Assembly: GCA_016283945.1 (NCBI GenBank)
Contig: JAEENW010000004.1
Coordinates: forward strand, 1 to 12,882
Direction of reading: 5' to 3'
DNA length: 12,882 bases
Source: Bacillota bacterium
GTDB taxonomy: Bacteria; Bacillota; Clostridia; Peptostreptococcales; Anaerovoracaceae
In this document: positions 1-6,448 of the stretch, in pieces
Layout: the number at the start of each line of letters is the position of its first letter
How positions within the stretch are numbered: position 1 is the stretch's first letter
Notes under the pieces: generated by a model
Told to the model about the DNA's origin: nothing
The model's input: only the letters and a program-made list of their open reading frames with translations
Database searches by the model: none
Program-made: the position numbers and the translations under genes

Positions 1-431
1 ACGAGCATCATCACCATCATCACGACGACGATGATGAGGATGAGCATGAACACGATCACGAGCATCACCACCATCATCACGACGACGATGACGAGGATGA
101 GCACGACCATGAGCACGAGCATCATCACCATCACCACGACCACGACGCAGACGACGTGTTCGACAGCTGGGGCGTCGAGACCGCGAAGAAGTTCAGCGAG
201 GACGAGCTCAGGGAGATCCTCTCTCAGCTCGGTGACGAGGACAGGTACGGCGCGGTGCTCAGGGCTAAGGGCATCGTAGCTCCGGCGGACGGCGGCGAGT
301 GGATCCACTTCGACTACGTGCCCGGCGAGCTGAGCGTGCGCCGCGGCACCGCCGAGGTCACCGGCAGGCTCTGCGTCATAGGCGCGGGCACCCAGACCAA
401 GGCCCTCAGAAAGCTCTTCATAGGACAGTAG
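1..431 (+). CDS. CobW/G3E-family GTPase (metallochaperone type), 3' part only
   Basis: This is the C-terminal 142 residues of a gene whose start lies upstream; the frame is already open at base 3 and ends at TAG 429-431. The first ~50 residues are almost entirely His, Asp and Glu in a repeating pattern. After them comes a domain with the hallmarks of the CobW C-terminal domain: a stretch around RYGAVLRAKGIV, then WIHFDYVPGE, VRRG and TGRLCVIG. G3E GTPases (COG0523) with a His-rich linker between the GTPase and CobW_C domains are typically metal chaperones or insertases, often for zinc, cobalt or nickel. The GTPase domain itself is outside the window, so the nucleotide motifs cannot be checked. 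The role in metal binding is inferred from the linker and family. A second G3E-like gene follows 81 bases downstream on the same strand, so the two are probably one unit. Family assignment is confident; the metal is unknown. Confidence 0.85.
   Translation, partial: EHHHHHHDDDDEDEHEHDHEHHHHHHDDDDEDEHDHEHEHHHHHHDHDADDVFDSWGVETAKKFSEDELREILSQLGDEDRYGAVLRAKGIVAPADGGEWIHFDYVPGELSVRRGTAEVTGRLCVIGAGTQTKALRKLFIGQ
3..149 (+). repeat. 57-bp tandem repeat encoding a His/Asp/Glu-rich linker
   Basis: Two full 57-base units (3-59 and 60-116) and a partial third (117 to about 149) lie in frame in the CobW-family gene. Each unit encodes Glu, six His, four Asp, Glu-Asp-Glu, then alternating His and acidic residues. 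Units 1 and 2 differ at six codons: four differences are silent and two swap Asp and Glu. The protein pattern has therefore been kept while the DNA drifted. About 25 His fall in roughly 50 residues. The repeat begins at the window edge, so more units may lie upstream. Confidence 0.92.
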
Positions 432-457
432 GAAACGCGGGCGGCAGAGCTCTCCCG

Positions 458-475
458 TCCGGGCGCGCGCCCGGA
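458..475. other. 18-bp GC-rich palindrome between the two G3E-type genes
   Basis: A perfect 18-bp palindrome (TCCGGGCGC and its reverse complement, no spacer) sits in the 81 bases between the CobW-family stop and the next start. In RNA it could form a GC-rich hairpin. No T-run follows it, so it is not a standard intrinsic terminator. It could be a partial attenuator, an RNA-stability element or a protein site; the sequence does not decide. Confidence 0.5.
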
Positions 476-501
476 GCGGAGGCGGCCGCCCTCACATATG
501 C

Positions 502-507
502 AGGAGG
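502..507 (+). promoter_or_regulatory. Shine-Dalgarno AGGAGG that decides the start at 513
   Basis: A perfect AGGAGG lies 5 bases before the ATG at 513. It falls inside the coding sequence that would result from the in-frame ATG at 498, which has no comparable site before it. The start at 513 is therefore preferred. Confidence 0.85.
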
Positions 508-512
508 CAAAA

Positions 513-1487
513 ATGCAGCCCGATCTGAACAACATCGAGCCCGATATCCCCGTATATCTCTTCACGGGATTCCTCGAGGCGGGCAAGACAAAGTTCATAC
601 AGGAGACCCTCGAGAACTACCGCTTCAACCGCGGCGAGCGCACGCTGCTGCTCGGCTGCGAGGAGGGCGAGCTCGAGTACGATCCATCGCGCTTCATAGG
701 CTCTGAGAACATCTTCATCCGAACTCTGGACGAGGAGTCCGAGCTTACCGAGGCGCGCATGCAGGAGCTCGAGGACGAGCTCGAGTTCGAGCGCGTCATG
801 GTCGAGTACAACGGCATGTGGAACATCGACAGCTTCTTCGCGGCGCTGCCGCCGCGCTGGATGGTCGCGCAGGAGTTCAGCTTCGCCGACTTCAATCTCT
901 TCCAGACCTACAATCTCAACATGCGCCAGCAGACCTACGACAAGATGAAGAGCTGCGAGCTCATAGTCTTCAACAGGACTCCCAAGGGCGCCGACATCAT
1001 GGAGCACCACAGGATAGTGCGCGGAGCGAACCGCACCTGCACCATAGCCTACGAGCACATGGACGGGAGCGTCGACTACGACGACATAGAGGATCCGCTG
1101 CCCTTCGACATAGAGGCTCCCGTCGTCGTTATCGAGGACAAGGACTACGCGATCTGGTACCGCGACATGATAGAGGAGACCGGCAAGTACGACGGCCTCA
1201 CGGTGCGCTTCAAGGGTCAGGTCTCGCTTAACAAGGGCCTTCCGAAGAACAGCTTCGTCATCGGACGCCCGATGATGCAGTGCTGCGCCGCGGACATCAC
1301 CTTCGCCGGCCTCGCGGTCGACGGGGCGAAGGACATAAGCCGCCTGCTTCCGGGCGACTGGATCACCCTCGAGGCCAAGATCAGCGTCAGAAAGCACAAG
1401 GCCTATCAGGCGCCCGGGCCGGTCATGAACGTCATAAGCCTCGAAAAGACCGAGGCTCCCGAGGAGGAGGTCGCGACCTTCTACTAG
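513..1487 (+). CDS. G3E-like P-loop GTPase fused to a YcgQ/DUF1980-like C-terminal domain
   Basis: A 324-residue protein with two parts. Residues ~8-200 resemble a G3E (CobW/HypB/UreG-type) GTPase. A P-loop, GFLEAGKT (19-26), is followed by an E-G-E-L-x-x-D stretch like the one after Walker A in G3E proteins, and VEYNGM near residue 98 sits where the Walker B-like IE-x-x-G normally is. The metal-binding CxCC motif is absent, and the NKxD guanine-specificity motif is replaced by NRTPKGAD at residue 154. Residues ~202-315 resemble the C-terminal domain of TIGR03943/DUF1980 proteins (B. subtilis YcgQ): a KGQV strand, FVIGRPMMQCCAAD with paired Cys257-Cys258, then GDWITLEAKI. YcgQ-type proteins usually accompany YcgR-type permeases. 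No transmembrane segment or signal peptide is seen, so it is probably cytosolic. The neighbouring CobW-family gene supports a metal-handling role. Domain calls come from motif reading; the function is inferred. Confidence 0.75.
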   Translation: MQPDLNNIEPDIPVYLFTGFLEAGKTKFIQETLENYRFNRGERTLLLGCEEGELEYDPSRFIGSENIFIRTLDEESELTEARMQELEDELEFERVMVEYNGMWNIDSFFAALPPRWMVAQEFSFADFNLFQTYNLNMRQQTYDKMKSCELIVFNRTPKGADIMEHHRIVRGANRTCTIAYEHMDGSVDYDDIEDPLPFDIEAPVVVIEDKDYAIWYRDMIEETGKYDGLTVRFKGQVSLNKGLPKNSFVIGRPMMQCCAADITFAGLAVDGAKDISRLLPGDWITLEAKISVRKHKAYQAPGPVMNVISLEKTEAPEEEVATFY

Positions 1488-1513
1488 GGCATCCACGGCT
1501 CCTTACGCCTCCC

Positions 1514-1554
1514 CGGTCAGCCGCTCGATCCGCACCCGGAGCGCTGCCGGACCG
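1514..1554 (+). terminator. Possible hairpin after the G3E-type gene pair
   Basis: Imperfect inverted segments, CGGTC (1514-1518) with GACCG (1550-1554) and CGCTC (1522-1526) with GAGCG (1539-1543), could fold into a bulged stem 26 bases after the stop codon. Only TTT follows, so this is a weak terminator candidate at best. The switch from GC-rich to AT-rich sequence directly after it agrees with an operon boundary here. Confidence 0.3.
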
Positions 1555-1582
1555 TTTAAACTGAACATAGCCTCATATTATC

Positions 1583-1629
1583 AGCCTATACATAGAATAG
1601 ATTATATTTATTTTACTTATGTATAGGCT
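1583..1629. promoter_or_regulatory. Perfect 12-bp inverted repeat, likely operator of the LysR-type gene
   Basis: AGCCTATACATA (1583-1594) and its exact reverse complement TATGTATAGGCT (1618-1629) are separated by 23 bases, with arm centres 35 bp apart. The right arm overlaps the likely -35 element and spacer of the downstream gene. LysR-type proteins bind as tetramers to paired, interrupted sites and commonly repress their own promoters, so this is a good candidate operator. A further AGCCT lies at 1569-1573, 14 bases before the left arm, in the same orientation. The repeat is seen directly; the binding protein is inferred. Confidence 0.65.
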
Positions 1630-1640
1630 TTTGCTATGAT
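1613..1640 (+). promoter_or_regulatory. Likely sigma-A promoter of the LysR-type gene
   Basis: A -10 element TATGAT (1635-1640) is preceded by TGC, giving an extended -10. A -35-like TTTACT (1613-1618) lies 16 bases upstream. The start codon follows 28 bases after the -10, with a Shine-Dalgarno AAGGGAG at about 1653-1659. The surrounding ~80 bases are far more AT-rich than the coding DNA on either side. Confidence 0.6.
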
Positions 1641-1668
1641 TGATGCAGGATCAAGGGAGTCAGTATAA

Positions 1669-2601
1669 ATGGACATCAAAGAATACAGCTACGTCCTAGC
1701 GATAGTAGACAACGGCAATATCTCCAAGGCGGCGCAGGCATTGTATATATCTCAGCCTTCGCTCAGCATCTTTCTGAAGAACCTCGAGAACAGGCTTGGG
1801 ACGAAGCTCTTCGACCGCAGGGACGGAAAGCTCGAGCTCACCTATGAGGGAGAGCGCTACGTCAAGTACGCCAGGCGCATCGTCGCGCTGAACGACGATC
1901 TCGAGCAGGAGCTCGAGGACATACAGAAGAACAATCTCGGCCGCATCAGGATAGGCGTCATGCTCACCCGCGCGACCTTCACTCTCCCGGCCCTGCTCAA
2001 GGGCCTGAAGGAGAGACATCCCCAGATCGAGATCCACGTGGTGGAGGAGCCCCAGGGCACTCTCGAGCAGATGGTCGCGAGCGGGGAGATCGATATAGCC
2101 TTCATCAATTACCCCTTCAAGGAGAGCGGCCTCGAGTACATAGAGCTCGCGGAGAACAACGCGGTGCTCGTCGCCTCTAAGGAGATGGGTCTTGCTGAAA
2201 AGGCGGAGCGCAGGGAGAGCTTCCCCTATCCGTATCTTGACCTCAAGCAGCTCGATCCGGCCACGCCCTACGTGCTGCTCAAGTCGGGCAGGTCGCTGCG
2301 CATGTACGCCGACAAGGTCTTCGGCGAGAACGGAGTCACCCCCAGGGTGCTCTTCGAGACAGCCCTCATAACTACCGCGCTCTCAACCGCGAGAGCCGGA
2401 CTCGGAGCCGCCTTCGTCTACGACAGCCTCGTGCTCGAGGAGGGCGTCAACGACCTCGACATCTTCTCCGTCGGCGAGGATCTCGGCCGCAGATACGTAC
2501 TTGTCTACTCCGCAGAGAGAAAACTGAGCAACCTCGTCAAGCTCGTCATCGAGAGCTCCGCCGAGATACTCCGCGGAACCAGCTGGAAGAACGACGACTG
2601 A
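1669..2601 (+). CDS. LysR-type transcriptional regulator
   Basis: A 310-residue protein of normal length for the family. Residues 1-60 form the winged helix-turn-helix, with the typical NISKAAQALYISQPSLSIFLKNLE pattern interrupted here as NISKAAQALY, SQPSLS and LENRLGTKLFDR. Residues ~62-90 form the linker helix, which is rich in Glu and Leu (DDLEQELEDI). From about residue 93 (GRIRIG) starts the periplasmic-binding-protein-like effector domain, with the usual FTLPALLKGLKERHPQIEI segment. The ATG at 1669 is set by a good ribosome site. The gene stands alone with its own promoter and terminator, unlike most LysR genes, which are divergent from their target. It precedes the glycogen operon, but nothing in the sequence proves that it controls it. 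It more surely regulates itself through the inverted repeat at 1583-1629. The effector cannot be predicted. Confidence 0.93.
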   Translation: MDIKEYSYVLAIVDNGNISKAAQALYISQPSLSIFLKNLENRLGTKLFDRRDGKLELTYEGERYVKYARRIVALNDDLEQELEDIQKNNLGRIRIGVMLTRATFTLPALLKGLKERHPQIEIHVVEEPQGTLEQMVASGEIDIAFINYPFKESGLEYIELAENNAVLVASKEMGLAEKAERRESFPYPYLDLKQLDPATPYVLLKSGRSLRMYADKVFGENGVTPRVLFETALITTALSTARAGLGAAFVYDSLVLEEGVNDLDIFSVGEDLGRRYVLVYSAERKLSNLVKLVIESSAEILRGTSWKNDD

Positions 2602-2635
2602 TACGTCTGATAATACTCCAATCCCCCTCATAAAA

Positions 2636-2670
2636 GCGCCGCCCTTATCCCCGGGCGGCGCGCTCCTTTT
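2636..2670 (+). terminator. Intrinsic terminator after the LysR-type gene
   Basis: A perfect 9-bp stem, GCGCCGCCC (2636-2644) with GGGCGGCGC (2653-2661), closes an 8-base loop. TTTT follows at 2667-2670. The T-run is short and offset from the stem, but stem strength and position (35 bases after the stop) make a terminator likely. It isolates the regulator from the glycogen operon. Confidence 0.7.
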
Positions 2671-2704
2671 GTGTGGGGGCTTTCGCATTATCATTTTTGT
2701 ATAT

Positions 2705-2730
2705 TTGACCGCGCATCGGTGGTGTATAAT
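2705..2730 (+). promoter_or_regulatory. Probable promoter region of the glycogen operon
   Basis: A perfect -10 hexamer, TATAAT (2725-2730), lies 44 bases before the glgP start. The best -35 match is TTGACC (2705-2710), but the spacer is only 14 bases, shorter than the usual 16-18. Between the two lies an interrupted palindrome, ACCG-N5-CGGT (2708-2720). The region is AT-rich on both sides. The promoter location is likely; which -35 element is used is uncertain. Confidence 0.5.
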
Positions 2731-2773
2731 AAATTCGGTAAAAAAAGAATACAAAAGGGGAGATTTCAACTAA

Positions 2774-5188
2774 ATGCAGATAACCAAAGAAGATTTCAGG
2801 GTCGGCTTCGAATCGCTGCTCTTTGAGAAGTACTCGAGGCTTCCGCAGAACTGCACCCCGAGCGAGATCTACATCGCTCTGGCCGAGTACGTCGCGGACA
2901 GCACCTCAGAACTCGAGGTCGACACCTTCAAGAGGCACTTCTACAGGGGCAGCAAGAGGATATACTATTTCTCCATGGAGTTCCTCATCGGACCCCTGCT
3001 CGACAACTACCTGCTGAACCTGGGCATACGCAAGGAAGTCGCCGACGGGCTCTGGGATATGGGGATCAGCCTCGATGAGGTCTGCTCCTGCGAGCCTGAC
3101 CCCGCCCTCGGCAACGGCGGCCTCGGAAGGCTCGCCGCCTGCTTCCTCGACTCCATGGCAGCGCTCGACATCGCGGGCACCGGCATGGGCCTCAGGTACA
3201 AGTACGGCCTCTTCCGTCAGAGGATAGAGAGCGGCTACCAGATCGAGGAGCCCGACAACTGGCTGAAGAACGGCTGGCCCTGGGAGACCGTCAAGCCCAG
3301 CGAGTCCGTGGTCGTGCGCTTCGGCGGCACCGTCGACAGGTACTTCGAGGACGGAAAGCTCAAGTTCAACTACAGCGGCTACGACAAGGTCAAGGCCGTT
3401 CCCTACGATGTCCCCATCATCGGCTTCGGGGGCGAGACCGTCAACCAGCTCAGGCTCTGGAGGGCCCAGCCCGAGGACGACATCGTCGATCTGGAGGCAT
3501 TCGACCGCGGAGACTACAGCGCGGGCCTCAGGTCCCAGTCCAACGCCGAGGCGCTGACCTACTTCCTCTATCCGAACGACACCCACGAGTCCGGCCGCGT
3601 GCTCAGGCTCAAGCAGGAGTACTTCCTCGTCTGCGCTGGCATCAGCAACATCATCCGCACCTACCGCGACGAGTACGGCGACGACCGCTGGGGCGAGCTC
3701 GGACAGCACGTCTCCATCCACATCAACGACACCCATCCGGCCCTGTGCATCCCCGAGCTCATGAGGGTGCTCATGGACGAGAAGGGCATGGAGTGGGACG
3801 ACGCCTGGAAGACCACCTGCGAGGTCATGTCCTTCACCAACCACACCGTGCTCCCTGAGGCTCTCGAGAAGTGGCCCCAGGACTCCATCAAGCAGCTCCT
3901 CCCGAGGGTCTACATGATCATCGAGGAGATCGACAGGCGCTGGCAGCAGGAGCTCAGGAGCCGCGGCGAGGATTTCGGAAGGGTGCACAGATCCACCGCC
4001 ATACTCTGGGGCGGCGAGGCCAGAATGGCCGACCTCTCCATCATCGGCTCGCACTCCGTCAACGGAGTAGCCGGGCTCCACAGCGAGATCCTGAAGAACG
4101 ATCTCTTCAGGGACTTCGCCAGGATCCACCCGGAGAAGTTCAACAACAAGACCAACGGCATCTCCCACAGGAGATTCCTCATACAGTCCAACCCCGATCT
4201 GACCGAGCTCATCACCGAGGCCATAGGCCCGGGCTGGATCACCGACTTCGAGAAGCTCGCCGAGCTTAAGCAGTACTCCGACGACCACGTCTTCATCGAC
4301 AAGCTGCTCGCGGTCAAGCGCGTCAACAAGCTGCGCCTTTCCGCCTACATAGGCGACGCCGAGAACATCCTCGTCGATCCCGACTCGGTCTTCGACGTGC
4401 AGGTCAAGCGCATCCACGCCTACAAGCGCCAGCTGATGAACGCCTTCAAGGTGCTCGATCTCTACATGCGGCTCAAGGAAGACCCGCACATGGATATCAA
4501 CCCCTACACCTTCATCTTCGCGGGAAAGGCTGCCCCGGGCTACGCTTTCGCGAAGGAGGTCATCAAGTTCATCTGCAGCATCGCCGACATGGTCAACTCC
4601 GACCCGACCGTCAGCGATAAGATCAAGGTCGTGTTCGTGGAGAACTTCAGGATCTCCAACGCCCAGTTGATCTACCCGGCCGCTGACATCGGCGAGCAGA
4701 TCTCCACCGCGGGCAAGGAGGCCAGCGGCACCGGCAACATGAAGTTCATGATGAACGGCGCTATCTGCCTCGGCACCCTCGACGGAGCCAACGTCGAGAT
4801 CAGGGAGCTCGCCGGAGCGGAGAACTTCCAGCTCTTCGGCATGACCGCCGAGGAGGTCGCGCAGCTCAGGAGGAGCGGCGGCTACGATTCCCAGAGCTAC
4901 GCGGAATCCAGGCCCGAGCTGAAGAAGCTGCTCGACGCGCTCACCGGAGGCTTCTTCCCGCAGGGGACCAGCTTCTGGGGCATCTACGACGCGATGATAG
5001 GCCAGAACGACGAGTACTTCGTGCTCAGGGACTTCGAGTCCTACAGGCAGGCCTGGCTCGACCTAGACAGGATCTACAGCGACAGGCAGCGCTTCGGCCG
5101 CATGTCTCTGGCGAACATCGCGGGCTCCGCGTTCTTCTCCAGCGACAGGACCATCAGGGAGTACGCCGAGGACATCTGGCACATCTAG
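2774..5188 (+). CDS. glgP: Glycogen/alpha-glucan phosphorylase
   Basis: An 804-residue GT35 enzyme, close to the 815 residues of E. coli GlgP. It cleaves terminal alpha-1,4-linked glucose from glycogen with inorganic phosphate, giving glucose-1-phosphate; it is cytosolic and depends on pyridoxal phosphate. Visible family signatures are YFSMEFLIGPLL near residue 65, the glycine-rich GNGGLGRLAACFLDSMA, RYKYGLF, IHINDTHPALCIPELMR, RIHAYKRQLMN, and the cofactor-binding EASGTGNMK with the Schiff-base lysine at about residue 657. The ATG at 2774 has a GGGGAG ribosome site 11 bases upstream. It is the first gene of the glycogen operon, followed by glgC after 108 bases. It is full length, with no frameshift. 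The N-terminus is short, without the phosphorylatable-serine extension of animal enzymes. Identification is firm; preference for glycogen over maltodextrin is inferred from the neighbours. Confidence 0.97.
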   Translation: MQITKEDFRVGFESLLFEKYSRLPQNCTPSEIYIALAEYVADSTSELEVDTFKRHFYRGSKRIYYFSMEFLIGPLLDNYLLNLGIRKEVADGLWDMGISLDEVCSCEPDPALGNGGLGRLAACFLDSMAALDIAGTGMGLRYKYGLFRQRIESGYQIEEPDNWLKNGWPWETVKPSESVVVRFGGTVDRYFEDGKLKFNYSGYDKVKAVPYDVPIIGFGGETVNQLRLWRAQPEDDIVDLEAFDRGDYSAGLRSQSNAEALTYFLYPNDTHESGRVLRLKQEYFLVCAGISNIIRTYRDEYGDDRWGELGQHVSIHINDTHPALCIPELMRVLMDEKGMEWDDAWKTTCEVMSFTNHTVLPEALEKWPQDSIKQLLPRVYMIIEEIDRRWQQELRSRGEDFGRVHRSTAILWGGEARMADLSIIGSHSVNGVAGLHSEILKNDLFRDFARIHPEKFNNKTNGISHRRFLIQSNPDLTELITEAIGPGWITDFEKLAELKQYSDDHVFIDKLLAVKRVNKLRLSAYIGDAENILVDPDSVFDVQVKRIHAYKRQLMNAFKVLDLYMRLKEDPHMDINPYTFIFAGKAAPGYAFAKEVIKFICSIADMVNSDPTVSDKIKVVFVENFRISNAQLIYPAADIGEQISTAGKEASGTGNMKFMMNGAICLGTLDGANVEIRELAGAENFQLFGMTAEEVAQLRRSGGYDSQSYAESRPELKKLLDALTGGFFPQGTSFWGIYDAMIGQNDEYFVLRDFESYRQAWLDLDRIYSDRQRFGRMSLANIAGSAFFSSDRTIREYAEDIWHI

Positions 5189-5226
5189 AGCTGTGCCTGA
5201 GCGGCGCGGCGGACAAAAGGCATCCG

Positions 5227-5251
5227 GCGCTCCAGCACCCGCGCGGGGCGC
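5227..5251 (+). other. Small GC-rich hairpin between glgP and glgC
   Basis: GCGCTCC (5227-5233) can pair with GGGGCGC (5245-5251) using one G-T pair, closing an 11-base loop. No T-run follows. It could slow 3' decay of upstream glgP RNA or weakly attenuate, which would set glgP apart from the tightly packed downstream genes. It may also be chance in GC-rich sequence. Confidence 0.3.
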
Positions 5252-5296
5252 TTGAGGATACATCGGTACGTTACAGTTTGTGAAAGAAGGCGAACC

Positions 5297-6439
5297 ATGC
5301 AAAAGAAAGAATGCATAGCGATGCTTCTTGCCGGAGGGCAGGGAAGCAGGCTGGGGCTCCTCACGAGGAATCTCGCCAAACCTGCCGTGTCCTTCGGAGG
5401 AAAGTACAGGATCATCGATTTCTCTTTGTCCAACTGCGTCAATTCAGGCATAGACACCGTAGGCGTGCTCATCCAGTACCGCCCGATGGTGCTCAGCCGT
5501 TACCTCGGGACGGGCGAGGCCTGGGACCTCGACGCCGCTGACGGCGGTGTCCACGTCCTCCCTCCCTACGCGACTGAGAGCGGCGGCTTCTGGTACGAAG
5601 GCACCGCGGACGCCATATACCGCAACATGCGCTTCATAGGCAACTATGACCCGGAGTACATACTGATCCTCTCCGGAGACCACCTCTACAGCATGGACTA
5701 CAACCAGATGCTGGAGACTCACAAGACCACCGGCGCCGACCTCACCGTCGCGGTGAGAGAGGTCCCCTGGGCCGAGGCGAGCCGTTTCGGCATCATGTCG
5801 GTCGACGAGCAGGACCGCATCACCCGCTTCGCCGAGAAGCCCAAGCAGCCGGAGAGCAATCTGGCCTCCATGGGCATCTACATCTTCACCTGGAAGGTGC
5901 TCAAGGACGCGCTCGAGCGCGACCACGAGGATCCCAACACGGAGAGGGACTTCGGAAAGAACATCATCCCGATGCTGCTCGGCGAGGGCAAGAAGCTCCA
6001 GGCCTACCACTTCGACGGCTTCTGGAAGGACGTCGGGACTGTGGACAGCTACTATGACGCTCAGATGGATCTGCTCAGCGACCATCCCGAGTTCGACATC
6101 TATCACAGCGAGGATCCGATCTACTCCAACTCCAACATCTATCCCGCTCACCGCATAGGTCCGGACGCGGAGGTGGATGACGCCATCATCTGCAACGGAA
6201 CCGTCATAGAGGGCACCGTAAAGCACTCCATCATCGGCTCCGGGGCGAAGATAGGCAAGGGCGCGAAGATAATCGATTCGATAGTGCTGCCGGGCGCCGT
6301 CGTAGGAGACGGCACCGTCATTAAGAGCGCGATAGTCAACGAGAACGCCGTCATCGGCGGCGGGCTCAGCATCGGAGGGGCCGAGGGCACCATCAGCGTC
6401 GCGGGCTCCGACGGCGAGATCGCGGTATTCGAAAGGTAG
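5297..6439 (+). CDS. glgC: Glucose-1-phosphate adenylyltransferase, catalytic subunit
   Basis: This 380-residue protein makes ADP-glucose from ATP and glucose-1-phosphate, the committed step of bacterial glycogen synthesis. The N-terminal nucleotidyltransferase domain (~1-250) shows GGQGSRL (13-19), AKPAV, KYRIIDF, the substrate-region stretch FWYEGTADAIYRN, LSGDHLYSMDY with the catalytic-type Asp at about residue 128, and RFAEKP with the glucose-1-phosphate lysine at about 181. A left-handed beta-helix follows (~280-370), seen as hexapeptide-like repeats such as IEGTVKHSIIGSGAKIGKGA. The ATG at 5297 is chosen because AGAAGG lies 6 bases upstream and family members begin just before the CIAMLLAGG strand. 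An in-frame TTG at 5252 would add 15 residues without a good ribosome site. The next gene, glgD, starts 9 bases after the stop, and the two products are expected to form a mixed tetramer. Confidence 0.96.
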   Translation: MQKKECIAMLLAGGQGSRLGLLTRNLAKPAVSFGGKYRIIDFSLSNCVNSGIDTVGVLIQYRPMVLSRYLGTGEAWDLDAADGGVHVLPPYATESGGFWYEGTADAIYRNMRFIGNYDPEYILILSGDHLYSMDYNQMLETHKTTGADLTVAVREVPWAEASRFGIMSVDEQDRITRFAEKPKQPESNLASMGIYIFTWKVLKDALERDHEDPNTERDFGKNIIPMLLGEGKKLQAYHFDGFWKDVGTVDSYYDAQMDLLSDHPEFDIYHSEDPIYSNSNIYPAHRIGPDAEVDDAIICNGTVIEGTVKHSIIGSGAKIGKGAKIIDSIVLPGAVVGDGTVIKSAIVNENAVIGGGLSIGGAEGTISVAGSDGEIAVFER

Positions 6440-6448
6440 GAGGAAGCG

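Noticed and set aside
3..149. Short repeats at the left edge considered as a CRISPR array or DNA satellite
   Set aside because: The units are contiguous without spacers, keep the reading frame and vary mainly at silent positions, so they are coding.
31..279. Met/Thr/Ser/Ile-rich open frame on the + strand at the left end
   Set aside because: It is an out-of-frame reading of the His/Asp repeat codons; the frame with the CobW C-terminal domain is the real one.
498..512. Alternative upstream ATG at 498 for the G3E-like fusion gene
   Set aside because: The AGGAGG ribosome site lies downstream of it and is well placed for the ATG at 513.
492..1496. 334-residue open frame on the - strand opposite the G3E-like fusion gene
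   Set aside because: It mirrors the + strand gene almost exactly and has no family motifs, while the + strand protein has a P-loop and a perfect ribosome site.
2906..4489. 527-residue open frame on the - strand inside glgP
   Set aside because: Codon-register shadow of glgP with no recognisable motif or ribosome site.
5252..5277. TTGAGG and TACAGT as a separate glgC promoter
   Set aside because: The spacer is 14 bases and the hexamers are poor matches, so no independent promoter can be supported.
5252..5296. TTG at 5252 as start of glgC
   Set aside because: No good ribosome site precedes it, the added residues match no family pattern, and the ATG at 5297 is well placed.
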